Below are positions 1 to 9,073 of a stretch of 64,000 nucleotides of DNA, in pieces. The translations under genes were made by a program, and so were the position numbers. The notes under the pieces were generated by a model. The model saw nothing but the letters and a program-made list of their open reading frames with translations, had not been told where the DNA came from and did no database searches. Source of the DNA: an uncultured Porphyromonas sp. (GTDB taxonomy: Bacteria > Bacteroidota > Bacteroidia > Bacteroidales > Porphyromonadaceae); assembly GCF_938023125.1 (NCBI RefSeq), contig NZ_CALHDW010000017.1, positions 124,001-188,000 of the forward strand, given 5' to 3'. Numbering within the stretch: the stretch's first letter is position 1; the number at the start of each line of letters is the position of its first letter.

Positions 1-10
1 ATAATACCCT

Positions 11-1153
11 ATGCCCTCAGATTATCGTCCTCGCTTTGTAGCCGACCAATCCCTCCCCTATCTCGCAGGATTACTTGATGTCGTGGCCGATGTTACCTAC
101 CTTCCCTCCCAAGAGATCACCCGCAAGCGACTTATCGAAGAAAAAGCCGAAGGACTACTGATCCGCAGTGTCACACGTTGCAACCAAAGTCTCCTCGAGG
201 GTACCTCGATTCGCTCCATAGCCACCGCCACGGCCGGATTTGACCATATTGATAGAGATTACTGCTCTTCCCATGGTATCCTGTGGCGCAACTCCCCGGG
301 CTGCAATGCCCGATCCGTAGCTCACTGGGTGATGGGGGTGCTTGCCGATCGGGCCCTACGCCTCAAGAGGCCTCTAGCGCAAGAGACCCTTGCGATTATA
401 GGGGTAGGTCATGTGGGCGGCAATGTACAGCAAATGGCTGAGGCCCTAGGCATCAAAACGCTACTAGTGGATCCACCTAGGGAAGAGTACGAGGGGGTAG
501 AAGGCTTCTCTACGCTGGAAGAAGTAGCCCACGAAGCTACCATCATAACCTTTCACACCCCACTTACCAAAGAGGGGAAGTACCCCACCTATCATCTTTT
601 GGGAGAGGAGTTTCTCCAACAATGCCGCAAAAGGCCTCTTATACTCAATGCAGCCCGAGGGGCTATTGCCGATAGCGATGCCCTTCTGCGAGCCCTAAAC
701 TCCGACAGAATAGAGGCATTTTATCTTGATTGCTGGGAGGGAGAGCCCAATATCCGACTCGATGTATTGACTCAGGCAGAGCGTGCCACACCCCATATCG
801 CAGGATTTTCTGCCGATGGCAAAGCCCGAGGCACGCGAATGGCAGTAGAGACTACGCTGGAGCATTTTGGGCTCGACGCCGGCCTCATACCCTTCGAGCG
901 GATAAGCCTTCCTACGCCCGAGAGTGCCACGATAGACCTCCATTCGGTAAGTGCCCTCCGACCGGAGTGGGTCCTTGCTCACACCATGAAAGGCCTCTTC
1001 CACATAGAGCAAGCTCTACGCCAATCACCCGAGCAATTCGAATCCCTCAGGGTGCATTACGACTACCCCCGTGAGGCTCCTGCCTATCGACTACTGGGGG
1101 TTCTCCCGGAAGAAAAGCAACTATTCCATGCCCTGGGTTACTCCATTGCGTAG
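11..1153 (+). CDS. pdxB: Erythronate-4-phosphate dehydrogenase
   Basis: Oxidises 4-phospho-D-erythronate with NAD in the DXP-dependent branch of pyridoxal 5'-phosphate synthesis; cytosolic. The 380-residue product has the D-isomer 2-hydroxyacid dehydrogenase layout: a Rossmann nucleotide site near residues 130-140 (IGVGHVGGNVQ), the catalytic-region motif RGAIAD near 220, and the conserved histidine in TPHIAGFSADGK near 260. A C-terminal dimerisation extension typical of PdxB follows. Length fits the family. It precedes porK on the same strand with a 128-bp gap, so it is probably not part of the secretion operon. In the Porphyromonas gingivalis arrangement known to me, porP sits at this place, so its absence here is notable. 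Family assignment is confident. Confidence 0.93.
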   Translation: MPSDYRPRFVADQSLPYLAGLLDVVADVTYLPSQEITRKRLIEEKAEGLLIRSVTRCNQSLLEGTSIRSIATATAGFDHIDRDYCSSHGILWRNSPGCNARSVAHWVMGVLADRALRLKRPLAQETLAIIGVGHVGGNVQQMAEALGIKTLLVDPPREEYEGVEGFSTLEEVAHEATIITFHTPLTKEGKYPTYHLLGEEFLQQCRKRPLILNAARGAIADSDALLRALNSDRIEAFYLDCWEGEPNIRLDVLTQAERATPHIAGFSADGKARGTRMAVETTLEHFGLDAGLIPFERISLPTPESATIDLHSVSALRPEWVLAHTMKGLFHIEQALRQSPEQFESLRVHYDYPREAPAYRLLGVLPEEKQLFHALGYSIA

Positions 1154-1281
1154 GCAGAAAATTAGAAAGTCTATACTAAAGCATACACTTTGTGCGTTAA
1201 GCTAGCAGGACGTCTCTCCCCTCAAAGGAGGCTACCCGCACCAAAAGGGCTGAGACAGAATGCGAATAAGAAGAATAGCAG

Positions 1282-2745
1282 ATGACAAAAAGACATCACC
1301 CCCTTGCACCGGCATTGATTGGTTTGGTAACTCTGGTGCTCCTCGCAGCTTGTGCCTCACGCCCTCGCTCTACATCAGGTGGCGAATTGGTAGGCGCTTC
1401 GCTTGCTTCGTGGCAAGAGCCTTCGCCCTACGGCATGGTACTTATCCCTCGCGGTTCGATTGTGCTTGGGCATACTCAGGCGGATAGCCTTTGGGGCTTC
1501 CCCGCAGAATCGAAGGCAATATCGGTAGATGCCTTTTGGATGGATAGGACGGAAATTACCAATGCGCAGTACCGTCAGTTTGTCTATTTTGTACGCGACT
1601 CTATCATAAGGGAACGCCTAGCCGACCCCGCCTATGGAGGGAACCCCGACTACAAAATCACGACCGACAAGTACGACAATCCCATTGAGCCACACCTCGA
1701 TTGGTCTCGCCCCATCCCTACCCAAAAGCGTGCCACTGAAGAGGAACTCAATGCCATCAACAGTGTCTATTACACCAACCCCGTAACCCATGAGCGGGGG
1801 TTGGATCCCTCTCAAATGGTCTATCGTTACCAGCGCTACGACTATCATGCCGCAGCCCTCTATCGCTCTCAGATGCTCGCCTTGCGCAATCCCTCCCTCA
1901 CCCCTGCGGAGCTTGAGGCCCTCGAACTACCGACCATTGCCAAAGACACCGCCTATATCGACGACAACGGCCGCATTGTACGCCAAACCCTTACGCGCCG
2001 TCTTGCCAGTGAATACGACTTCCTCAATACCTATATAGTAGCCATCTATCCGGACGAAGCTTGCTGGGTACGAGACTACCCCAACTCCACCAACGCCGAG
2101 TATGCACACCTCTACTTCAACCATCCGGGCTACGACAATTATCCCGTCGTAGGGGTATCTTGGGAGCAAGCTCAAGCCTTCTGCGCTTGGCGCTCAGCCT
2201 CTTTCCGTCAAGGGCTCAACATACCCGAGGGCATGATCCTCGAAGACTTCCGCTTGCCCACCGAGGCAGAGTGGGAATACGCTGCACGTGTGGGCGATAG
2301 CAACCGACGCTACCCATGGAGCGCTCAAGACCTACAAAGCGACAAGGGTTGCTACCTAGGCAACTTCAAACCCGGGGAAGGCGATTACACCGCAGACGGG
2401 CACCTTATCACCAGTCAGGTTGGATCCTTCTCTCCCAACGACTTTGGATTGTTTGACATGGCAGGCAACGTTGCCGAGTGGACCGAATCCGCCTACTCAG
2501 CCTCTAGCTACAAAGATGTAGACGACATCAACCCGGAGCTGGACTATCATGCCGATCTACGCGACCCCGAGATACTCCGCCGCAAAGTGGTGCGTGGGGG
2601 ATCGTGGAAAGATGTTGTGCGCTTTATCCAATCCGCCACCCGCAGCTACGAATCACAAGGTAAAGCTCGCTCATACATTGGGTTCCGCTGCGTACGCAGA
2701 GCCGTTAGCTTTACTCCTCAAAAAAGAAGCAACAAGAAAAAATAG
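1282..2745 (+). CDS. porK: Type IX secretion outer-membrane lipoprotein PorK/GldK
   Basis: Core T9SS component: a lipoprotein that, with PorN, builds the periplasmic ring below the outer membrane. A signal peptide ends in a lipobox with the acylated cysteine at residue 24 (LLAAC). The rest is an FGE-sulfatase (SUMF1-like) fold, recognisable from the start motif GMVLIPRGSIVLGH, DRTEITNAQYRQF, LPTEAEWEYAAR, GLFDMAGNVAEW and the C-terminal VRGGSW...GFRCVR. The 487 residues agree with known PorK/GldK lengths. It opens the porK-L-M-N run, with gaps of 12, 14 and 6 bp between genes, which indicates one transcript. No obvious irregularity is seen in the reading frame. Confidence 0.96.
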   Translation: MTKRHHPLAPALIGLVTLVLLAACASRPRSTSGGELVGASLASWQEPSPYGMVLIPRGSIVLGHTQADSLWGFPAESKAISVDAFWMDRTEITNAQYRQFVYFVRDSIIRERLADPAYGGNPDYKITTDKYDNPIEPHLDWSRPIPTQKRATEEELNAINSVYYTNPVTHERGLDPSQMVYRYQRYDYHAAALYRSQMLALRNPSLTPAELEALELPTIAKDTAYIDDNGRIVRQTLTRRLASEYDFLNTYIVAIYPDEACWVRDYPNSTNAEYAHLYFNHPGYDNYPVVGVSWEQAQAFCAWRSASFRQGLNIPEGMILEDFRLPTEAEWEYAARVGDSNRRYPWSAQDLQSDKGCYLGNFKPGEGDYTADGHLITSQVGSFSPNDFGLFDMAGNVAEWTESAYSASSYKDVDDINPELDYHADLRDPEILRRKVVRGGSWKDVVRFIQSATRSYESQGKARSYIGFRCVRRAVSFTPQKRSNKKK

Positions 2746-2757
2746 CAAAAGAGACCT

Positions 2758-3705
2758 ATGAAAACAGATAAAAAAGCCGGCAAACTCAGTCTTTTCTTGG
2801 CGAGCCGCCGTGGAAAAAAGGTCCTCAACGTAGCCTATAGTTGGGGAGCAGCCGTCGTAATTGTAGGGGCTCTTTTTAAGCTCTTACACTGGTCTTTTGG
2901 CGATCAAATGCTCTTCGTTGGGATGATGACCGAGTTCCTTGTATTCTTCATTTCAGGCTTCGAACAACCCGAAGAGACCTACAAATGGGAGCAAGTATTC
3001 CCCGAACTAAAAACAGATCTCGAGAGCACAAGCCCCCAAGATATGATGCAGCAGCGCGACTATCTCACCCAAAGGGCAGAGGCAGCACGGCAGCGTGCAG
3101 AGAGTTTCGAGCCCTCCTCTCCTTCACACCTCGGAGCCACAGCCCCCGAGGTTTCACTCGCCGGAGTACTCTCCCAAGAGGAGCTTGATCAACTCCGTGG
3201 CAGCATACAGAGACTCAGTGGAGCCATCGACCAGCTCTCTCGCCTAGGTGATCTCACCAGCGGGATGACCCAGCAATGGCAGAGCATCAACCTACAGACG
3301 CTCAACGAACATACGGCACAGTATAACGAACAGATAGCTGCCCTCGGCAAGAACATTACGGGGCTCAACGCCGCCTACGAGGCGCAGTTGCATGACGTAA
3401 ATCAGCAAATTGCAGCCATCGAAGGGATCAATGCGGGTCTTGATCGCATGCGCGAGATGTACGAGGGAAGCCTCGGAGACAGCAACGCATTCCGTATGGA
3501 GAACGCCCACATGGCTCGCCAATTGCAAGACTTAAACCGCATTTATGCACGTCTATTGGATGCTATGACCATCAATATGGGCGCCTCCATGATGTCTCGC
3601 AATGCCTATCCCGACCCCTATCGTCCGGGCTATACGTCATCGTATGATGCCTATCCCCCCTCACGAGACGAGCAGTACCCCAACCCTCATCAAACCCAAC
3701 AATAA
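2758..3705 (+). CDS. porL: Type IX secretion inner-membrane motor protein PorL/GldL
   Basis: With PorM it forms the proton-driven rotary motor of T9SS. Two transmembrane helices lie near residues 25-42 and 50-68. The second carries Glu59 (MMTEFLVFF), the membrane-embedded acidic residue known to be essential for proton flow in GldL/PorL. A long cytoplasmic part follows, rich in Gln/Ala and coiled-coil-like heptads (about residues 90-270), and the last 40 residues are Pro/Tyr-rich. Start choice is supported by the tight spacing to porK and by a methionine followed by a basic N-terminus. The 315 residues are normal for the family. Confidence 0.95.
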   Translation: MKTDKKAGKLSLFLASRRGKKVLNVAYSWGAAVVIVGALFKLLHWSFGDQMLFVGMMTEFLVFFISGFEQPEETYKWEQVFPELKTDLESTSPQDMMQQRDYLTQRAEAARQRAESFEPSSPSHLGATAPEVSLAGVLSQEELDQLRGSIQRLSGAIDQLSRLGDLTSGMTQQWQSINLQTLNEHTAQYNEQIAALGKNITGLNAAYEAQLHDVNQQIAAIEGINAGLDRMREMYEGSLGDSNAFRMENAHMARQLQDLNRIYARLLDAMTINMGASMMSRNAYPDPYRPGYTSSYDAYPPSRDEQYPNPHQTQQ

Positions 3706-3719
3706 ATCCTTAGTTCAAT

Positions 3720-5273
3720 ATGGCTTCGGGAGGATCTTCGGGCAACCGCAATCGGCAGAAGATGATCAATCTAATGTATCTTGTCTTCATTGCCATGGTT
3801 GCTCTCAATGTGTCTTCGGATGTACTGGCAGGCTTTGACAAGGTGGGGGAAGGCCTCACCCAAATGCTTGCTACCACGACTGAACGAAACGACCGCACCG
3901 GTATGGAGCTGCAGTTAGCCTACAACCATAATCCGGGCAAGGCAGCCACGGCTTTTGCTCGGGGCAAACAGATACAAAATGCAGCCGACTCGCTCTACCA
4001 ATTTATAGACGAACTCAAACAACTTATCGTCATAAAAACGGATGGAAAGGACGGAGATATAAATAATATTGACCGCAAGGATGATATGAATGCCTCCGCG
4101 GCCATTATGCTCAATCCACTAGACCACAAGGGAGCTCAGTTGCGCTCTCGCATCGAGCACTTCCGCCAATTGGCCGGGAGTATGATGCTCGACAGCGGTA
4201 AGCGTCACGCTATGGAAAATATCCTTTCCACAGCTCCGAAAGGGGTTCAACCCTGGGAGAACTCTCTTTTTGAGGGAATGCCTACCATTGCTGCAGTGAC
4301 CCTTCTCACACAGATTCAGACGGATATCCGCAACGTGGAGGGCGAAGTTTTGAGCGAACTTATCCGAAGCATCGATATTGGCGACTTCCGTGTCAATAAA
4401 ATAGAGGCACAAGTAGTGCCGGAAAGTCAGATCGTAATGAGTGGGGGAACCTATCGCGCCCAAATTGTACTGAGCAGTGTAGACTCTACCCAGCAGCCCC
4501 GTATCGTAGTCAATGGCAAGGAACTTCCCGCATCTAGTCGTGGGGTATATAGCGTGCCAACGGGCACTTCGGGCACTTTCCCCATCAAGGGATTCATCGA
4601 AATGCGACGCGGAGATGGCACACTCGAGAAGCATGAGTTTAACTCCGAATATACGGTCACAGCTCCCATGGCCTCCATTGCTCCTACCTTGATGAACGTA
4701 CTATACGCAGGGATAGACAACCCCATCAACATTGCCGTACCCGGTGTTGCCGGTGAAGCCCTATCGGCCACAATGAGCAATGGTAGTCTCACCAAACGAG
4801 GGAATCAGTGGGTAGCTCGCCCTGCCAAAGTAGGTACAGAAGCCGTCATAAGTGTATCGGCACGAGGGATGGATGGTAGTGTAAAGAAAGTAGCCGAACA
4901 GCGGCTGAGAGTTCGTTCTCTACCCGATCCTCTCCCCTACATTGAGTACAAGGATGCCAACGGAGCCACCAAACGATTCCGTGGAGGGAGCCTCGCCAAG
5001 CGCGATCTCCTAGCAGCCGGAGGAATCAAAGCCGCCATCGACGACGATATTTTGGAGGTATCCTACTCGGTAGTTCGCTTCCAACTCACCTTCTTCGACC
5101 AGATGGGAAATGCCATGCCCGAGGTCGGACAAGGGGACCGATTCTCCGAGCGACAACTCTCACGCATACGCTCCCTCTCTCGTGGCAAACGCTTCTACAT
5201 CAGCGAAGTAATAGCCCGTGGTCCCGATGGTGTAGAGCGCAAAATCCCGCCCATTGAAGTAATAGTTAAGTAG
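3720..5273 (+). CDS. porM: Type IX secretion periplasmic motor rod PorM/GldM
   Basis: Single-pass inner-membrane protein whose large periplasmic part spans the periplasm and couples the PorL motor to the PorK-PorN ring. One N-terminal transmembrane helix lies near residues 17-37 (MYLVFIAMVALNV). Then comes a helical region (about 40-220) and several beta-sandwich domains, ending with the conserved C-terminal domain (YSVVRFQLTFFDQMGN... near 445-517). Its 517 residues match PorM. Gap to porL is 14 bp and to porN 6 bp. All expected architecture is present. Confidence 0.96.
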   Translation: MASGGSSGNRNRQKMINLMYLVFIAMVALNVSSDVLAGFDKVGEGLTQMLATTTERNDRTGMELQLAYNHNPGKAATAFARGKQIQNAADSLYQFIDELKQLIVIKTDGKDGDINNIDRKDDMNASAAIMLNPLDHKGAQLRSRIEHFRQLAGSMMLDSGKRHAMENILSTAPKGVQPWENSLFEGMPTIAAVTLLTQIQTDIRNVEGEVLSELIRSIDIGDFRVNKIEAQVVPESQIVMSGGTYRAQIVLSSVDSTQQPRIVVNGKELPASSRGVYSVPTGTSGTFPIKGFIEMRRGDGTLEKHEFNSEYTVTAPMASIAPTLMNVLYAGIDNPINIAVPGVAGEALSATMSNGSLTKRGNQWVARPAKVGTEAVISVSARGMDGSVKKVAEQRLRVRSLPDPLPYIEYKDANGATKRFRGGSLAKRDLLAAGGIKAAIDDDILEVSYSVVRFQLTFFDQMGNAMPEVGQGDRFSERQLSRIRSLSRGKRFYISEVIARGPDGVERKIPPIEVIVK

Positions 5274-5279
5274 ATAAGC

Positions 5280-6395
5280 ATGAAGTTCTATAATCATATA
5301 GCCTGCCACCTCTCCGCAGCCCTATTAGCCCTCTCCTTGAGCCTCACCTATAGTTGGGCTCAAAACGACACTACAAAAGCCGCCACTGTGCGCAAAAGTG
5401 CCACCTCTCGCCGCTCTCAACAAGAGCAACAAGAGACCCGGCAAGATGGACTGAGTGTACGTGCTTCTGAACTAAACCAACGGCTAGAAAAGAACAGCAG
5501 CAACGCCCCTTGGAAGCGGGTCATCTACCGAGAAGTCAACCTCGATAGTGCCGAGAACGCTGCTCTCTACTACCCTCCTCGTCCTACCGAGACGGAGCAG
5601 AACCTCTTCTCTACCCTCTTCAAACTCGTCAACAAAGGGGCTATTGATGTTTACGAGTACACGGATGGATACGAAGCCTTTGATGCTAAACACAAACTCA
5701 ACTTCTCCGACTTTCTAGACCGCTTTGGCATCCTATTCGAAGAAGATGCCAACCGAGAAGGGAATGCGCATTACGTGGTAGCCGAAGCCGATATACCCTC
5801 CGAACTCGTAAAAAGCTACTTCTTGAAGGAAGAATATTACTTCGATCCCATCCGGAGCACCATTGATACCAAAGTAATTGCCCTCTGCCCCGTAATGCAC
5901 GATACAGGTGAGGCCGAAGAGCCGCTTAAGTATCCTCTCTTCTGGGTTACCTACGAAAGCATTCGCCCCTACCTGGCTATGCAACCCGTAATGCTGAGCG
6001 ACCTCAATAACGCCACCACCTCCACTCTCGACAATTACTTCCGCATGAGGTTATACAACGGAGGTATCTATAAGACTCAGAATAGACTGGGGCGAGCTCT
6101 CGCTCAATACTGCCCCACGCCGGACTCCCTCCGCAACGAACAGCAACGCATTGAGCAGGAGCTAAAAAGCTTTGAGGAAGGTCTTTGGATGCAAACGACC
6201 CAAACTGATGCCACCGAAGAGGTGACAACAGAGGCAAAAGAGACTACGAAGGCCACCACCATAAAGGACAATACAGCACGAGCTCGCCGCCAACAAAGCA
6301 AGGAGAAAACGCCCAAGGCTCCAAAGGCTGCCAAAGCAGCAAAACCGGCTAAGACAATGAGTAGTAGCAAGCGGAGTGCCCGAGGTCGGTTCTAG
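5280..6395 (+). CDS. porN: Type IX secretion ring protein PorN/GldN
   Basis: Periplasmic partner of the PorK lipoprotein in the T9SS ring. It has a cleavable signal peptide (residues 1-27, ending SYSWAQ) and the PorN core from about 70 to 290, with family motifs such as WKRVIYREVNL and YYFDPIRS. A low-complexity tail of roughly 70 residues follows, rich in Thr/Glu, then Lys/Ala/Arg, strongly basic at the very end. The tail is longer and more repetitive than the core requires. Last gene of the porKLMN run; the CHR transporter genes begin only 11 bp later, so read-through is likely. Confidence 0.94.
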   Translation: MKFYNHIACHLSAALLALSLSLTYSWAQNDTTKAATVRKSATSRRSQQEQQETRQDGLSVRASELNQRLEKNSSNAPWKRVIYREVNLDSAENAALYYPPRPTETEQNLFSTLFKLVNKGAIDVYEYTDGYEAFDAKHKLNFSDFLDRFGILFEEDANREGNAHYVVAEADIPSELVKSYFLKEEYYFDPIRSTIDTKVIALCPVMHDTGEAEEPLKYPLFWVTYESIRPYLAMQPVMLSDLNNATTSTLDNYFRMRLYNGGIYKTQNRLGRALAQYCPTPDSLRNEQQRIEQELKSFEEGLWMQTTQTDATEEVTTEAKETTKATTIKDNTARARRQQSKEKTPKAPKAAKAAKPAKTMSSSKRSARGRF

Positions 6396-6406
6396 CCTCG
6401 CCCCCT

Positions 6407-6970
6407 ATGACGCCTCTTCTCCTCTCCCTCTTCACTACCTTTTTGCGTATAGGTAGCTTCACCTTTGGGGGAGGGTATGCCATGTTGCCCCTCATAGAGA
6501 GGGATGTAGTGGAGCGGCACAAATGGCTCTCTCACGAAGAGTTCATCGACCTATTTGCCGTTGCCCAATCGCTCCCTGGAGTATTTGCGGTCAATATATC
6601 CATCTTTGTGGGTTACCGCCTTGCGGGCAAGAGAGGAGGCACCATTGCGGCCCTCGGGACTATTCTCCCCTCTTTTGTCATTATCCTTCTACTTGCATTC
6701 ACCTTTGAGAGTGCTAAAAGTAATCCCCATATTGCGGCTATAATGCAAGGGATTCGCCCTGCGGTAGTCGCCCTTATTGTAGTACCGATTTACACCACTT
6801 GGCGTACCATGCGCCTATCCAATAGGTGGCTTATCGTGCCGATTCTTTCGGCTCTTTTGGTTTGGTTTTTCGGAGTTTCTCCCATCTTAATCATCCTAAT
6901 ATCGGGAGGGTTGGGGATACTTTACCAAGAAGGCATCAAGCGCAAACTAAAGCAACAGAAGCGAGGTTGA
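6407..6970 (+). CDS. CHR-family (chromate transporter-like) protein, first half-size subunit
   Basis: Membrane protein of the CHR superfamily. The 187 residues contain one CHR domain: the signature GSFTFGGGYAMLPLIERDVVE near residues 16-36, followed by QSLPGVFAVNISIFVGY, and five to six hydrophobic segments. Full-length ChrA has two such domains; here two half-size proteins are encoded side by side, an arrangement known as short-chain CHR pairs, which are thought to work together. Substrate cannot be read from the sequence; chromate/sulfate anion movement is only a family-level guess. Lies 11 bp after porN. Confidence 0.87.
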   Translation: MTPLLLSLFTTFLRIGSFTFGGGYAMLPLIERDVVERHKWLSHEEFIDLFAVAQSLPGVFAVNISIFVGYRLAGKRGGTIAALGTILPSFVIILLLAFTFESAKSNPHIAAIMQGIRPAVVALIVVPIYTTWRTMRLSNRWLIVPILSALLVWFFGVSPILIILISGGLGILYQEGIKRKLKQQKRG

Positions 6971-6985
6971 GCCTAACAAAAGAGT

Positions 6986-7591
6986 ATGACTACCCTATTT
7001 CTCTACTTACAGCTCTTTTGGACGTACACCAAAATCGGACTCTTCGGCTTCGGAGGGGGCTACGCCATGCTCTCTCTTGTACAAGACGAAGTAGTGGTAA
7101 AGCAAGGCTGGGTCACGGAGCAGCAATTCACCGACATAGTGGCACTGAGCCAAGTCACACCGGGGCCCATCGGCATCAATAGCGCCACCTATATTGGCTA
7201 CACGGCTACGGGCTCTATCCTCGGGGCTATTGTGGCCACATTAGCCGTCTCGCTCCCCTCCTTTATTCTGGTGATGCTCATCTCCATGGCCTTCTCACGT
7301 TTCCGACAAAACCGATGGGTGGAAGCCGCTTTTGTAGGTATCCGCCCCGCCTCTGTTGGACTTATCGCCTCGGCAGCTCTACTCCTCTCGATTCATGCAG
7401 AGGGTGTTTGGCAATGGATAAGCCATGGGAATGCTGAGACCATTGTAGTACAAGAGAACTTCCCAGACTTGCGCAGTATTTTATTATTTTCTATTACTTT
7501 TATGGCCGCAATCAAGCGTTGGGTACACCCAATCCTCCTCATCGCACTTGCAGGAGCGGCGGGATGGGTCCTTTACTATGCCCTTGTCTAG
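6986..7591 (+). CDS. CHR-family (chromate transporter-like) protein, second half-size subunit
   Basis: Partner of the preceding half-size CHR protein, separated by 15 bp. The 201 residues contain a single CHR domain with GLFGFGGGYAMLSLVQDEVV near residues 18-37 and QVTPGPIGINSATYIGY, plus about six hydrophobic stretches. Both proteins share the same fold but have diverged clearly, as is usual for co-transcribed short CHR pairs, which are predicted to insert with opposite orientation. Substrate unknown. A 50-bp gap separates it from the tandem outer-membrane gene array. Confidence 0.87.
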   Translation: MTTLFLYLQLFWTYTKIGLFGFGGGYAMLSLVQDEVVVKQGWVTEQQFTDIVALSQVTPGPIGINSATYIGYTATGSILGAIVATLAVSLPSFILVMLISMAFSRFRQNRWVEAAFVGIRPASVGLIASAALLLSIHAEGVWQWISHGNAETIVVQENFPDLRSILLFSITFMAAIKRWVHPILLIALAGAAGWVLYYALV

Positions 7592-7641
7592 ACTGGCCTC
7601 TACAACAAGGAAATACCAACAGCACGCTAGTTATAAAAGTA

Positions 7642-8226
7642 ATGATGAATAAAAAACGCCATTGGTTCTACCACACAATCCTTTGCGGAGCAGCCCTTTT
7701 GGCCTCCATCGCTCCTAGCCATGCTCAACACAAAAGTGATGCAAAAGAAGAGGTTCCTCAGCTCCTTCTCAGCACCGCTCCTCAGCACTTTCTTTTTGGA
7801 GTGAACCTGGGACTCGAACGCTCCATCACTTCCAAATTTTCTCTCGGTGCCGATGTCACAACGCATCTCTGGCTCTTAGAGACACCAAACGTAGCTCTCT
7901 CTCCCATTGGGAAATACTATTTCTGGGGAAATGTAGGGACGGGGATCTACGCTCGAGCAAAGGCTGTTGTGGGCTATTTCTTTGGCAAAACGGCTCTAGA
8001 TGCGCCCTATTATGCGGGTCTGGGGATAGGCTTCGGATTTTTACTTCCCTTAGGGAAATCCAAGCGTTGGTACATGGGTGCCGATAGTGGCATCAAGCTG
8101 GCTGTCCCCTTTGGCCCCGAAGGAAGTCAATCGCCCCAGAAAGGATCTTCGGGCGCTGCCTACTATACAATACTGAGTCCGGCATCTATTCCGGAACTAT
8201 CGATAAGGATAGCCTACAGTCTCTAA
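7642..8226 (+). CDS. Predicted small outer-membrane beta-barrel protein, tandem copy 1
   Basis: First of four tandem paralogs of 194 residues. An in-frame start further upstream exists, but the start chosen here (MMNKKRHW) aligns exactly with the starts of the other three copies and is preceded by the same short leader (ttataaaagtaatg). A signal peptide ending SHAQ is followed by alternating hydrophobic segments rich in Gly, Tyr and Phe that look like eight or so membrane beta strands, and a conserved C-terminus LSPASIPELSIRIAYSL ending in a hydrophobic residue. It resembles the general DUF3575-like small barrel plan, but I cannot place it firmly. Most divergent copy in the set. Confidence 0.75.
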   Translation: MMNKKRHWFYHTILCGAALLASIAPSHAQHKSDAKEEVPQLLLSTAPQHFLFGVNLGLERSITSKFSLGADVTTHLWLLETPNVALSPIGKYYFWGNVGTGIYARAKAVVGYFFGKTALDAPYYAGLGIGFGFLLPLGKSKRWYMGADSGIKLAVPFGPEGSQSPQKGSSGAAYYTILSPASIPELSIRIAYSL

Positions 8227-8357
8227 TGCGGCAAATTCGGTCTCTACACTGAGTGACTAGTAACCATTGTAGAGCCGACCTCCGCAAGCGCCACTAGGCA
8301 CTTGCTCCGTCTCAACCCCACGACCAAAACAGCTACAACACACTAATTATCAAAGTA

Positions 8358-8942
8358 ATGATGAACAGAAAACACCATTGGCTCTACCACGCAATCTTTT
8401 GCGGAGCTGCTCTTTTGGCCGCTATCGCTCCCTGCCTTGCACAAGAAAAAAGTGACACAAAAGGAGAGGGACCTCTAGTCCTTGTAAGTACGGCACCTCA
8501 GCACCTTCTTTTTGGAATTGACCTAGGGGTCGAACGTGCGCTCTCTCCCAAATTTTCTCTCGGTGCCGATCTCACAACGCACCTCTGGCTTTTAGAAATG
8601 CCCAATATGGCGATCTCCCCCATGGTAAAGTACTATTTCACGGGCACTGTAGGCTCAGGGATTTACGCTCGGGCAAAGGCTGTGGCGGGATTCTTCTTTG
8701 GCACTACAGCATTAGACGCTCCCTATTATGCAGGCCTAGGAGTAGGCTTCGGATTTTTACGCCCCATAGGGAAAACCGGGCGTTGGCACCTGGGCATCGA
8801 TGGCGGGGTCAAGCTAGCCATTCCCTTTGGGGTCGATAAAAACCGGCCAGCCGTAAGACCACAATGGGGGTTGCCCTACTATACTCTACTAAGCCCGGCA
8901 TCCATTCCGGAACTATCTATTAGGATCGCCTGCCGTCTCTAG
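8358..8942 (+). CDS. Predicted small outer-membrane beta-barrel protein, tandem copy 2
   Basis: Second tandem paralog, starting 716 bp after the first. Signal peptide ends CLAQ; then a short charged linker (EKSDTKGEG) and the conserved barrel-like body beginning STAPQHLLFGIDLGVERAL. Differences between copies concentrate in the linker, around residues 140-170 (KNRPAVRPQWG here) and in the extracellular-loop-like segment FFFGTTALDAPYY. This is the pattern expected of surface loops diversifying while strands stay fixed. Ends ...RIACRL instead of the RIAYSL/RIAYRL of the others. Function unknown. Confidence 0.75.
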   Translation: MMNRKHHWLYHAIFCGAALLAAIAPCLAQEKSDTKGEGPLVLVSTAPQHLLFGIDLGVERALSPKFSLGADLTTHLWLLEMPNMAISPMVKYYFTGTVGSGIYARAKAVAGFFFGTTALDAPYYAGLGVGFGFLRPIGKTGRWHLGIDGGVKLAIPFGVDKNRPAVRPQWGLPYYTLLSPASIPELSIRIACRL

Positions 8943-9073
8943 TCCGGCAATTTAGTTCTCTATACCAAGCAATAAGCAACCATTGTATAGCCGATATTCA
9001 TTGCTGTACTACGCCTACCTGGTCTCGGATCTACATCAAAAAAAACACCAACAACACACTAATTATCAAAGTA

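Noticed and set aside
1236..1275. ggctgagac near 1249-1257 recalls the CTGAGA core of a TPP riboswitch
   Set aside because: No partner P4/P5 helix or the second conserved box follows, and porK is not a thiamine gene.
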